64,000 bases of DNA from the NCBI RefSeq assembly GCF_907163265.1, contig NZ_CAJQUM010000001.1, forward strand, positions 3,286,001-3,350,000, read 5' to 3'. A program made the position numbers and the translations under genes. Shown piece by piece: positions 39,098 to 48,169 of this stretch; within the stretch, counting starts at the first letter, position 1, and every line of letters starts with the position of its first letter. This DNA is from Georgfuchsia toluolica. GTDB taxonomy: Bacteria > Pseudomonadota > Gammaproteobacteria > Burkholderiales > Rhodocyclaceae. The notes below the pieces were generated by a model, which searched no databases, was not told the DNA's origin, and was given only the letters and a program-made list of their open reading frames with translations.

Positions 39098-40510
39098 TCA
39101 GGCCTTGAGCGCTACCAGCACTTCGTCCAGCATCTTCCTGGCATCGCCGAACAGCATGCGATTGTTCTCCTTGTAGAAGAGCGGGTTGTCCACGCCGGCG
39201 TAGCCGGAAGCCATGCTGCGCTTCATGACGATCGAGGTCTTGGCCTTCCACACTTCCAGCACCGGCATGCCGGCGATGGGGCTGGTCGGATCGTCCTGCG
39301 CCGCCGGGTTGACGATGTCATTGGCGCCGATCACCATGGCGACGTCGGTGTCGGGGAAGTCGTCGTTGAGTTCATCCATTTCCATCACGATGTCGTAGGG
39401 CACCTTGGCTTCCGCCAGCAGCACGTTCATGTGGCCGGGCATGCGCCCCGCCACCGGGTGGATGCCGAAGCGGATATTGACGCCCTTCTCGCGCAGGTAC
39501 TTGGTGATTTCGTACACCGTGTGCTGGGCCTGCGCCACCGCCATGCCGTAGCCGGGAACGATGATCACGCTCTTCGCCTCGCGCAGCAGTTCCGCCGTTT
39601 CGACGCTGCTGATGGGAACCACTTCGCCGGCCGGTTGCGCCGCGTCGCCCTTGGCTGCCGGCGCGCCGCCGCCGGTGCCGAAGCCGCCCGCGATGACGCT
39701 GATGAAGTTGCGGTTCATGGCACGGCACATGATGTAGGACAGAATCGCACCGCTTGAGCCCACCAGCGCGCCGACGACGATGAGCAGGTCGTTGGAGAGC
39801 ATGAAGCCGGTCGCCGCCGCGGCCCAGCCCGAGTAGCTGTTGAGCATCGATACCACCACGGGCATGTCGGCGCCGCCGATGGCCATCACCATGTGGATGC
39901 CGAACAGCAGCGCGATGACGGTCATCACGATCAGCGGCGTCATGCCGGCGTTGACCGACTCGGCGTGCAGGAAAGACCCGCCGAACCAGATCACCACCAG
40001 CAAGCCGGCCAGGTTCATCCAGTGGCGTGCCGGCAGCAGCAATGGCTTGCCGTTGATCTTGCCGTTGAGCTTGCCGAAGGCGATCAGCGAGCCCGAGAAG
40101 GTCACGGCCCCGATCAGGATGCCGACGTAGATTTCGATCTCATGAATACTTTTTTCGGCGCCGATGAACTGGATCGATGTATCAACGTAGCTGGCGTAGC
40201 CGACCAGGCAGGCAGCGAGGCCGACCAGGCTATGCATCAGCGCCACCAGTTCCGGCATCTGCGTCATCTGCACGGTACGCGCGGCGTAGAGGCCGATGCC
40301 GCCGCCGACCACCATGGCGGCGACGATCCAGGGAATGCCGGCCATGCTGACGCGTGGGCCGAACACTGTCGCCAGCACGGCGAGGGTCATGCCGATCATG
40401 CCGTAGAGGTTGCCGCGCCGCGAGGTCTCCGGATTGGAAAGGCCGCCCAGGCTGAGGATGAAAAGAATTGTTGCTCCGATATAGGAGACGGTTGCCAAAT
40501 TTCCAGACAT
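39098..40510 (-). CDS. pntB: NAD(P) transhydrogenase subunit beta
   Basis: A 470-aa membrane subunit of the proton-translocating transhydrogenase, which makes NADPH from NADH using the proton gradient. Residues ~1-265 hold about eight or nine membrane helices; the C-terminal ~200 aa form the NADP(H)-binding domain III ([53 protein letters not shown]). A GGGGAG site precedes the ATG, 18 bases after pntA. Length and motifs match E. coli PntB. Confidence 0.97.
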   Translation of the reverse strand: MSGNLATVSYIGATILFILSLGGLSNPETSRRGNLYGMIGMTLAVLATVFGPRVSMAGIPWIVAAMVVGGGIGLYAARTVQMTQMPELVALMHSLVGLAACLVGYASYVDTSIQFIGAEKSIHEIEIYVGILIGAVTFSGSLIAFGKLNGKINGKPLLLPARHWMNLAGLLVVIWFGGSFLHAESVNAGMTPLIVMTVIALLFGIHMVMAIGGADMPVVVSMLNSYSGWAAAATGFMLSNDLLIVVGALVGSSGAILSYIMCRAMNRNFISVIAGGFGTGGGAPAAKGDAAQPAGEVVPISSVETAELLREAKSVIIVPGYGMAVAQAQHTVYEITKYLREKGVNIRFGIHPVAGRMPGHMNVLLAEAKVPYDIVMEMDELNDDFPDTDVAMVIGANDIVNPAAQDDPTSPIAGMPVLEVWKAKTSIVMKRSMASGYAGVDNPLFYKENNRMLFGDARKMLDEVLVALKA

Positions 40511-40528
40511 GTCTTGCGTCTCCCCGGG

Positions 40529-42121
40529 TTATTTGCGGAACATGGACAGCATGCGCTGGGTGACGGCGAAGCCACCGAACATATTGACCGCGGTGAGCAC
40601 GATGCCGCCCACGGCCAGCCAGCGTATCCACTCATTCGGCGCCGCCATGCCTTCCGCCAGCGGCGGGGCGATCTGGATCAGCGCGCCGATGGCGATGATG
40701 CTGGAAATCGCATTGGTCACGCTCATCAGCGGCGTGTGCAAGGCCGGGGTCACGTTCCACACCACCATGTAGCCGACGAAGCAGGCCAGCACGAACACCG
40801 TGAAGTGGGCGAGAAAGGCGGTCGGGGCATTGGCGCCAACGAACCAGAACAATGCCGCGGCGACACCGAACATGATGGCCAGCTTGTTGCCCGCCATCGG
40901 TTCGCCGCTGCCGCCATGGCCGTGGCCTTTCTTCGCGGCAGGCGCTGCGGCCGCCGGCTTCGCGGCAGCGGGCGGGGCTGCGGATGGTTTGGGCGGCGGG
41001 GGCGGCCAGGTGATGTTGCCTTCCTTGATCACCGTCAGGCCGCGGATGGCGTCGTCTTCCATGTTGACGTCGATGACACCGTCCTTGGTCTTGCACAATT
41101 CCTCGGTCAAGCGCAGCAGGTTGTTCGAGTAGAGCGTCGACGATTGCTTGGCCAGGCGGCTGACCAGATCGGTGTAGCCGACGATGGTCACACCGTGCTT
41201 CACCACTGCCTGGCCGGGTTCGGTCAATTCGCAATTGCCGCCTTGCTCAGCCGCCATGTCGACGATGACGCTGCCCGCCTTCATGCTCTTTACCATCTCG
41301 GCGGTGATCAGCTTTGGCGCGGGCTTGCCGGGGATCAGCGCGGTGGTGATGATGATGTCCACTTCCTTGGCCTGCCTGGCGTACATCTCGCGCTGGGCGT
41401 GCTGGAAGCCCTCGCTCATCACTTTGGCATAGCCGCCGCCGCCGGAACCTTCTTCCTCATAATCGACCTTGACGAATTCGCCGCCCAGGGACACGACCTG
41501 GTCAGCCACTTCGGCACGCGTGTCGTTGGCGCGTACGATGGCGCCCAGACCGGCAGCGGTGCCGATTGCGGCCAGGCCGGCGACGCCGGCACCGGCGATG
41601 AAGACCTTGGCTGGCGGTACCTTGCCCGCGGCCGTGATCTGACCGTTAAAGAAGCGGCCGAAGGCGTTCGCGGCCTCGATGACGGCACGGTAGCCGGCAA
41701 CGCCGGCCTGGGAGGTCAACGCGTCCATCTTCTGGGCGCGGGAGAGCGTGCGCGGCAGCGAGTCGATGGCCAGCACCGTGGCCTTCTTCGCCGCGAGCTG
41801 CTGCATCAGTTCGGGGTTCTGCGCCGGCCAGATAAAGCTGATCAGCGTGCCGCCTTCACGCATCAAGCCGACTTCTTCCTGGCTCGGCCCACGCACCTTG
41901 AAGACGATGTCGGATTTGGCCCAAAGCTGGGCAGCCCCCGTGATGATTTCGGCACCAGCGGCGCGGTAGGTCTCATCACTGAAATTCGCCGCATCTCCGG
42001 CGCCCGATTCGACCGCAACCGAAAAACCCAGCTTGATCAGCTTTTCGACAACCTCGGGAACGGTCGCGACGCGCTTCTCGTTTGGAAAGACCTCTCGTGG
42101 TACTCCGATTAATAGAGACAT
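40529..42121 (-). CDS. pntA: NAD(P) transhydrogenase subunit alpha
   Basis: 530 aa. The N-terminal NAD(H)-binding domain I (~1-375) shows MSLLIGVPREVFPNEKRVA, the nucleotide fold GAGVAGLAAIGTAAGLGA and GSVIVDMAAEQGGN. A Pro/Ala/Lys/His-Gly low-complexity linker (~380-425) leads to a membrane part with three or four helices (~430-530). E. coli PntA has the same order with a shorter linker. The ATG at 42121 has a GGGGGG site; the frame extends five codons further. It is the first gene of pntAB. Confidence 0.96.
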   Translation of the reverse strand: MSLLIGVPREVFPNEKRVATVPEVVEKLIKLGFSVAVESGAGDAANFSDETYRAAGAEIITGAAQLWAKSDIVFKVRGPSQEEVGLMREGGTLISFIWPAQNPELMQQLAAKKATVLAIDSLPRTLSRAQKMDALTSQAGVAGYRAVIEAANAFGRFFNGQITAAGKVPPAKVFIAGAGVAGLAAIGTAAGLGAIVRANDTRAEVADQVVSLGGEFVKVDYEEEGSGGGGYAKVMSEGFQHAQREMYARQAKEVDIIITTALIPGKPAPKLITAEMVKSMKAGSVIVDMAAEQGGNCELTEPGQAVVKHGVTIVGYTDLVSRLAKQSSTLYSNNLLRLTEELCKTKDGVIDVNMEDDAIRGLTVIKEGNITWPPPPPKPSAAPPAAAKPAAAAPAAKKGHGHGGSGEPMAGNKLAIMFGVAAALFWFVGANAPTAFLAHFTVFVLACFVGYMVVWNVTPALHTPLMSVTNAISSIIAIGALIQIAPPLAEGMAAPNEWIRWLAVGGIVLTAVNMFGGFAVTQRMLSMFRK

Positions 42122-42465
42122 CAACCCCCCTGACACATGATAAGGAAGAACAGTTTAAGGAAGAATGCTTGGCGCACCAATGGAAATAAGGGAAAAGAAG
42201 GGGCATCCATCTTTGCCGCAAACTATGCTGAACTTGGGGAAAAACACCCCACAAGCGCAAACATCCGGGCCATTATTCCCCGATGAAACACGGGCCAGCT
42301 TTCAAGCTATCCACATTTCCAGCTGACCTACCAAACTTTTTAATTATCTCATGCAAGAACCGTTCTTGGTTGATCTATGTCAGATGCGCCCAGCCCGCAG
42401 CAATGCACAACATTACCGGAATAGCTGCTGCCATAATTCACCTCGGCCCCCAACGGAGAAACGCC
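42122..42465. other. Intergenic region upstream of pntA
   Basis: 344 bases between divergent pntA and the small secreted-protein gene, with no supported gene. One tight inverted repeat, CAAGAAC-C-GTTCTTG at 42354-42368, is the only structure I see. The frame that begins at 42283 is an extension of the next gene without a ribosome site. Confidence 0.45.
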
Positions 42466-42798
42466 ATGATTCGCGCACTAGCCATAGGGATGCTTTATGC
42501 AGCGCTGCTGCTGAAAGCCTGCCCGGTACAAGCACAAGAGCATATGGCGCCAATAACCGCAACGAAGGGTTCAACCGCATTCTGCCTCTACGAACTGCCG
42601 CCGGACGAGGATGGCAAGCGCCGCTGGATCAACCTGGGCATGGTCCAATACCTGGAATTCGTCCGCAATGAATTGAGAATTTATTACGGTGGTGGCAACC
42701 TGGGCAGCGGTCATGAAGCGCGCCTGCCCGGCGCGGGCCCGGGGCAACCAGAAGAAACGCTGGAGAAGATCCGGCAGGCGGCGGCGGATTGCCGCTGA
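42466..42798 (+). CDS. Small secreted protein, function unknown
   Basis: 110 aa with a signal peptide (MIRALAIGMLYAALLLKA..., cleavage probably after AQA near residue 23). The mature part has two cysteines (in AFCLYELPP and at AADCR near the end) that could form a disulfide, and a strand-rich centre (NLGMVQYLEFVRNELRIYY). A GGAGA site precedes the ATG at 42466. It converges on the DUF4202 gene with 9 bases between stops. I recognise no family. Confidence 0.65.
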   Translation: MIRALAIGMLYAALLLKACPVQAQEHMAPITATKGSTAFCLYELPPDEDGKRRWINLGMVQYLEFVRNELRIYYGGGNLGSGHEARLPGAGPGQPEETLEKIRQAAADCR

Positions 42799-42807
42799 TG
42801 CCGGCGT

Positions 42808-43428
42808 TTACAGGCCGACTGCCTTTTTGATCAAGGGCAATAACGCCTGCGGCAACGCAATGTCCGTGAGGGCGAAAGCCTGACCGCGCGGCGACATCTT
42901 GCGCCAGGTCCTGGCGATGATGCCGCACCACTTTGCCTCGTCGTATTCGGGATGCTGGGCAGCGAAATCCGCCAGGTACGATTCGATGAACACCAGCGCG
43001 GCGACATCCTCCATCATTTGCGTCGCCGGATCGGCGAGGCTTTCCTTCTTCAGCATCGCGGCGACGCGCGTGATCATGTCTTCGTCGTAACCGGCCTCGC
43101 GCATCAACGCGGCAGCGCGATCGGCATGAAAACCGTACAAGGTGGTACGCCACTTGTGGTAACCGGCGCGGGTCAGCGGATATCTGCTGCGCGGAATCTC
43201 CCAGCGCTCGATGTGCTGGGCGCGCACGGCAAGACGAACCACTTCATCAGCTTCCGGCGCATAGCGTTCGAGCATGGCGCTCATGCGTTGCGCGTAGCAC
43301 AATTCCTTTGCAATGGATTTACCGTCTGCAACCGACAGGTTGGGATCGGCAGCATTTGCCGCATCGAATAGTTCGATAGCGCGGATCAATCGATCCGCCG
43401 TGCCGTTACCGCAACCCGCATTCGTCAT
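42808..43428 (-). CDS. DUF4202 family protein
   Basis: 206 aa. The pattern FDAANAADPN...KELCYAQRMSAMLERY, then RAQHIERWEIPRSRYPLTRAGYHKWR as two halves of one block, then DVAALVFIESYL and ARTWRKMSPRG, is characteristic of DUF4202, an HD-like helical domain with conserved His and Asp/Glu residues. Phosphohydrolase activity is possible but unproven. There is no signal peptide. It is monocistronic and divergent from the EAL gene. Confidence 0.85.
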   Translation of the reverse strand: MTNAGCGNGTADRLIRAIELFDAANAADPNLSVADGKSIAKELCYAQRMSAMLERYAPEADEVVRLAVRAQHIERWEIPRSRYPLTRAGYHKWRTTLYGFHADRAAALMREAGYDEDMITRVAAMLKKESLADPATQMMEDVAALVFIESYLADFAAQHPEYDEAKWCGIIARTWRKMSPRGQAFALTDIALPQALLPLIKKAVGL

Positions 43429-43578
43429 TGTGACCCGTGCCGCTACCCGGCATTGCTAGAATGTCGGCAAGGATAACCCCATGCCAGAGATTAAATCCAC
43501 TTGCTGTTGTCGTGACACCGCTTGCGTTTCCCGCGTGCAGGAGCTGAAGCATTCCATGGTCTGGGTACGAAAGGCAAC

Positions 43579-44850
43579 ATGATTACCCCAAAGGAACTCA
43601 AGTCATGGTCGTATGAAACCCTGCGCAGCTGTGTGCAGGCCGGTGATGACGGAACATTTCACGCCACCTATCGCGATTATCGGCTCAGCAGCTGCTTCGA
43701 GCCTGTCATCAGTCTCACCCACGCGCGCGTGATCGGTCACGAAGGACTGATGCGTCCGGTCGATTCGCGCCTGCATCCGGTCGCCCCGCACCAGTTGCTG
43801 CTGCAAGCTGAGGCCAAGCCGGAAGAGTTGCTGAAACTGGACCGATTGAGCCGGCTGCTGCATATGGCCAATGCCGGCGATGCGAAGCAGGGCTGGCTGT
43901 TCCTCAACATGCATCCACGGGTTTTTGCGACCCAGCGCAACGAAGACCAGCGTGGTTTTTCGGCCAAGGCCTGCAACGAGTTCGGCATTGATCACGGGCA
44001 TGTCGTCATTGAAGTACTTGAACATTCGCTGCGCGACGAAAGCGAATTTGCCGATGCCGTCCTTCATATGCGCGAGCATGGCTACCTGGTGGCGCTTGAC
44101 GACTTTGGCGCCGGCCAATCCAATTTCGATCGCGTCTGGAAAATCTCGCCCGAAATCGTCAAGCTCGATCGCGTTTTCGCGCTGGGTGTGGAAAACGATT
44201 CCCGCATCCGGCGCCTGCTGCCACGCATCGTCGCGCTGCTGCACGAGGCCGGGGTCTTCGTCGTACTCGAAGGCATTGAAAACCGGACCCAAGCCATGAT
44301 CGCTCTCGATGCCAACATCGATTTTGCCCAAGGTTACTATTTTGGCCGGCCGCAACCCGCACCGCTCAAGATTCATTCGGTGGTCAATGCTGCGGCGGAG
44401 CTCTGGCAAAACTATGACAGCCAAATCGTCGAGCAGCAGCGCCAGACCGAAATCCGTCTCAGGCCCTACCAGACGGCAATTCTGCAAGCAGCGGAGAGGA
44501 TTGCCGCGGGCGCCCCGCTGGCCGATGCCTGCGCGGCATTTCTGGCGTTGCCTGATGCCGAATTCTGCTACCTGCTCGACGGCGACGGCCGTCAGGTCGG
44601 CAACAGTGTCTGGCATCCGGACTATCCGACCGGTCCGCTTGGCGCACGCTTCTTCCCCATCTCCAACATCGGTGGGGCGCGCTGGGCGCGGCGCCCCTAT
44701 TTTCGCAGCGTCATCGACAACATCGGCAAGGTGCAGGCAACCACCCCCTACCTTTCCGCGTCGAGCGCCCACGTCTGCATCACCGTATCGTTTGGCTTCC
44801 GTCTCGGCGATGACATACGGGTCGTTTGCGGCGACATCGTTTGGGAATAG
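43579..44850 (+). CDS. EAL-domain cyclic-di-GMP phosphodiesterase
   Basis: 423 aa. The N-terminal EAL domain (~25-270) keeps the catalytic set: HEGLMRP (Glu55 in the EAL position), FLNMHP, VIEVLE, LDDFGAG (~172-178), VKLDRVF, LEGIEN and AQGYYFGRP. It should therefore hydrolyse c-di-GMP. The C-terminal ~140 aa contain a sensor-like fold (FCYLLDGDGRQVGNSVW, ARRPYFRSVID) resembling the Cache/PAS-like half often found after EAL. An AAAGG site precedes the ATG at 43579. There is no membrane segment. Likely targets are motility and pili. Confidence 0.9.
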   Translation: MITPKELKSWSYETLRSCVQAGDDGTFHATYRDYRLSSCFEPVISLTHARVIGHEGLMRPVDSRLHPVAPHQLLLQAEAKPEELLKLDRLSRLLHMANAGDAKQGWLFLNMHPRVFATQRNEDQRGFSAKACNEFGIDHGHVVIEVLEHSLRDESEFADAVLHMREHGYLVALDDFGAGQSNFDRVWKISPEIVKLDRVFALGVENDSRIRRLLPRIVALLHEAGVFVVLEGIENRTQAMIALDANIDFAQGYYFGRPQPAPLKIHSVVNAAAELWQNYDSQIVEQQRQTEIRLRPYQTAILQAAERIAAGAPLADACAAFLALPDAEFCYLLDGDGRQVGNSVWHPDYPTGPLGARFFPISNIGGARWARRPYFRSVIDNIGKVQATTPYLSASSAHVCITVSFGFRLGDDIRVVCGDIVWE

Positions 44851-45140
44851 CCTCCACGAGGCTCAAGATACTGTCGGTTCCAACACGGCTACCGGAATTT
44901 TGTGCGTTGCCATCTCAACATTATGCGGCAAAGCCCTCCGCCGACAAGCAATAGGCGCCACGGGGCATGGCGGAATTCGAAGGTTGGATTGGATGGAATC
45001 ACGGCGGAAATGAAAAAAAAACATTCCCAGCCTATAGTTGCAACATGGGCGTGGCGAAATATCCGTCTTTTTTCGGCAATCGGTTGGTCCCGGCAACTGA
45101 TGTGCCGCCTGAGTAATTGGTTCTAGAACAGGAGCATTCG

Positions 45141-47402
45141 ATGCGTCTTACCTTGCGCTTCGTCATACCGTTGTTGATCGTCATCGGCGCCATTGCTTAT
45201 GCCGTTGTGCCGCTGGTGGATCGCCTTACGTTGCGCTGGGCAGTGCGCGACCTCGATATGCGGGCATCGCTTATCGCCAAGACCATCCAGGAACCCCTGC
45301 TGGAACAGACCGAACCGGTGACACCCAGGAAGATGCTGGGAATGTTCAAGCGCGTCTCGGAGGACGAACGCATGTACGCCCTCGGCTATTGCGCCGCTCC
45401 CGCGGAGAAGATGGTGTCGACTTCGCTCATGCCTGAGGATATACGCTGCGACACGCTAACGCCGTATGGCCTTATCGGCGGCAGTGTCCTCCGCGGCAAA
45501 CACGGATCGCTCCATGTCGCCGTGCGGCCGATGGACACGGCAGACAATCCCGAAGGCAAGCTGGTACTCATCCACGACATGAGTTTCATCGAGCGGCGCA
45601 GCGAGGAAACCCGCGACTATCTGTTCTATTTCTTCGCCGGACTCGCCTTCGTCGTTTCCCTGCTCACGGTAGTGATCGCCCAGTTGAGCTGGCGCGGCTG
45701 GATGCAGGGGATACGTTCGTTGATGCGTGGCGAGGGCCTGCTGCGCCAGCCAGGCGTATCAATAAAGGTGCCGCAGAAGGTGCCGGAGTTGCGGCCGATC
45801 GCGCGCGACCTGCAACGCCTGGTCGAAGACCTCGAAGCGGAACACCGGGCCCGCGACGAAAGTCAGATCTCCTGGACCGCGGAGAGTCTGCGCACCATCC
45901 TGCATGGAGAATTGCGCGGCGAAGACGTGATCGTGGTGTCCAACCGCGAGCCCTATATCCATCAGCATAGCGGCGACAAAATCGAGGTGCAGCGTCCGGC
46001 CAGCGGCCTGGTCACCGCGCTGGAGCCGATCATGCGCGCCTGCTCCGGCATCTGGATCGCCCACGGCGGGGGTACGGCCGATCGCGACACCGTGGATCGC
46101 AACGACCGCGTTGCGGTGCCGCCGGGAAACCCGGCCTATCAGTTGCGCCGGATCTGGTTGAGCGAGGAGCAAGTGAACGGCTACTACTACGGCTTCGCCA
46201 ACGAGGGACTCTGGCCGCTGTGCCATATCGCCCATGTCCGCCCCACCTTCCGTTCCGGCGACTGGGCGCATTACGTCGCTGTCAACCAGAAATTCGCCGA
46301 TGCGGTGGTCAAGGAAGCCAAGACCAAGGATCCGATCGTGCTGGTACAAGACTATCATTTTGCCCTGTTGCCGCGCATGCTGCGCGAGGCATTGCCGGAC
46401 GCCACCATCATCACCTTCTGGCACATCCCGTGGCCCAACCCGGAGTCGTTTGCGATCTGTCCCTGGCGCGAAGAAATTGTTTTGGGGCTGCTCGGCAGCA
46501 GCATCGTCGGCTTTCATACGCAAATCCACTGCAACAATTTTGTCGATACCGTGGATCGCTTCATTGAGGCCCGCGTCGATCGCGAGGCCCTCGGCGTCAC
46601 ACTCGGCGGCAAAAAAACCCTGGTGCGGCGTTACCCGATTTCCATCGACTGGCCGCCTGAAAAGGAACTCCTGGCGAAGCCCGTCGAGCAATGCCGCGCT
46701 GAAATCCGGCAAAAAAACCATCTGCCGGCAAACCATGCTATCGGCATCGGTATCGATCGTCTCGATTACACCAAGGGCATCATCGAACGCTTTCGCGCCG
46801 TGGAACGGCTGTTCGAACTGAATCCGGAATGGATTGGACGCTTCACCTTTGTCCAGATTGCCGCGCCCAGCCGCTCCAGCATCTTCGAATACAAATCCCA
46901 CGAGACGCTGGTAATCGAGACGGCGGCACAAATCAATCAGCGCTTTGGCGGTCGTGGCGCGCCGCCGATCATTCTCAAGATCGAGCACCACGAACCGTGG
47001 CAGGTGTACGAATATTACCGGGCCGCCGAACTGTGTTTCGTCAGCAGTCTGCACGACGGCATGAATCTGGTCGCCAAGGAATTCATCGCGGCGCGCGACG
47101 ACCAGCGCGGCATCCTGGTACTGAGCCAGTTCACCGGTGCGGCACGGGAGCTCCCCGAGGCGTTGATCGTCAATCCCTACGATGCCGACCAGTGCGCCGC
47201 CGCCCTTCAACTCGCTCTCGTCATGCCGCTCACAGAACAACGCGACCGGATGCGGCTGATGCGCGGCCTGGTGTCCGAGTTCAATGTTTATCGCTGGGCC
47301 GGACGCATGCTGCTCGACGCGGCGTCGATGCGGCGCAGGCTTCACCTGGTCGAAAAATCGGAACCCTTGAAAACGCAACGGGAACGAAAATCACAGTCAT
47401 GA
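45141..47402 (+). CDS. Membrane-anchored GT20 glycosyltransferase, trehalose-6-phosphate synthase-like with sensor N-terminus
   Basis: A 753-aa fusion. Residues ~1-260 look like a receptor: TM1 (~5-26), a periplasmic stretch of ~130 aa, TM2 (~160-182), then a HAMP-like helical linker. Residues ~262-735 form the GT20 domain: [21 protein letters not shown] (~403), [21 protein letters not shown] (~539) and [14 protein letters not shown] (~638), the UDP-glucose and glucose-6-phosphate sites of OtsA. A CAGGAG site precedes the ATG at 45141. The gene overlaps otsB by ATGA. The product is most likely trehalose-6-phosphate, made at the membrane; another phosphosugar acceptor is possible. Confidence 0.85.
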   Translation: MRLTLRFVIPLLIVIGAIAYAVVPLVDRLTLRWAVRDLDMRASLIAKTIQEPLLEQTEPVTPRKMLGMFKRVSEDERMYALGYCAAPAEKMVSTSLMPEDIRCDTLTPYGLIGGSVLRGKHGSLHVAVRPMDTADNPEGKLVLIHDMSFIERRSEETRDYLFYFFAGLAFVVSLLTVVIAQLSWRGWMQGIRSLMRGEGLLRQPGVSIKVPQKVPELRPIARDLQRLVEDLEAEHRARDESQISWTAESLRTILHGELRGEDVIVVSNREPYIHQHSGDKIEVQRPASGLVTALEPIMRACSGIWIAHGGGTADRDTVDRNDRVAVPPGNPAYQLRRIWLSEEQVNGYYYGFANEGLWPLCHIAHVRPTFRSGDWAHYVAVNQKFADAVVKEAKTKDPIVLVQDYHFALLPRMLREALPDATIITFWHIPWPNPESFAICPWREEIVLGLLGSSIVGFHTQIHCNNFVDTVDRFIEARVDREALGVTLGGKKTLVRRYPISIDWPPEKELLAKPVEQCRAEIRQKNHLPANHAIGIGIDRLDYTKGIIERFRAVERLFELNPEWIGRFTFVQIAAPSRSSIFEYKSHETLVIETAAQINQRFGGRGAPPIILKIEHHEPWQVYEYYRAAELCFVSSLHDGMNLVAKEFIAARDDQRGILVLSQFTGAARELPEALIVNPYDADQCAAALQLALVMPLTEQRDRMRLMRGLVSEFNVYRWAGRMLLDAASMRRRLHLVEKSEPLKTQRERKSQS

Positions 47403-48169
47403 CTGTCGCCCCACCGCCTCCTTTGCCTGCCTGGGCCTATTTCCTCGACGTCGACGGCACACTGATCGACCTGGCGCCGACACCGGACGACATCCAGGTC
47501 GATCGCGAGCTGCTGCGCCTGATCGAGGATCTGCACCGACTCTGCAATGGCGCAGTGGCCCTGATCAGTGGCCGCGCGCTGGCCGATCTCGATCACCGGC
47601 TCGGCATGCCGCAGCTGCCGATGGCGGGGTTGCACGGCTTTGAATGGCGCAACGCCGCCGGCAACGTGCAGCGCCACGCAACAGCCGGCGACATTCGTTC
47701 CATCGAACAGCAACTGCTGCCGCTGCGCCGCCGCTACAAACAACTTATTTTCGAAGACAAGGGCACGACGCTGGCGCTGCATTACCGTCAGGCGCCGCGA
47801 CTGGGCGGCTACCTGCATCGCTGGGTACGCAATCTGGTGCGTCTCGCCGGCAAGGATCTGCAGGTCCAGCCCGGCAAGCGCGTGATCGAGATCAAACCCA
47901 GGGGGCACGACAAGGGCAGCGCCATCAAGGACTTCATGGCGCAGCCGCCCTTTTTTGGCAGAACCCCGGTCTTCATCGGCGACGACCAGACCGACGAGCA
48001 CGGGTTTGTCATGGTCAACCAGATGGGCGGGATTTCGATCAAGGTCGGCCGCGGACGAACACAGGCGTCATATCGCCTGGCCCACGTGGCTGCGGTGCTC
48101 GACTGGCTGCGGCAGATCACAAGCGCGAACGAGTCACACGACAAGGAGAGCAATATTGCAGTCACTTGA
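47399..48169 (+). CDS. otsB: Trehalose-6-phosphate phosphatase
   Basis: A 256-aa HAD-superfamily phosphatase that dephosphorylates the product of the preceding GT20 enzyme. The nucleophile motif FLDVDGTL (Asp17, Asp19), ISGRALADL, EIKPRGHDKGSAI and the metal motif IGDDQTDEHGF are all present, and the length matches OtsB. The ATG overlaps the GT20 stop (ATGA). Its 3' end overlaps the GH15 start by 14 bases. Confidence 0.93.
   Translation: MTVAPPPPLPAWAYFLDVDGTLIDLAPTPDDIQVDRELLRLIEDLHRLCNGAVALISGRALADLDHRLGMPQLPMAGLHGFEWRNAAGNVQRHATAGDIRSIEQQLLPLRRRYKQLIFEDKGTTLALHYRQAPRLGGYLHRWVRNLVRLAGKDLQVQPGKRVIEIKPRGHDKGSAIKDFMAQPPFFGRTPVFIGDDQTDEHGFVMVNQMGGISIKVGRGRTQASYRLAHVAAVLDWLRQITSANESHDKESNIAVT

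Noticed and set aside
39893-42112. A 739-codon open frame antisense to pntAB
   Set aside because: Lies entirely opposite two clear transhydrogenase genes; composition is that of a reverse-frame shadow.
44851-45140. Small genes in the EAL-trehalose spacer
   Set aside because: Short frames there (such as the one at 44902-45126) have no ribosome site and unremarkable composition; nothing else was seen in these 290 bases.
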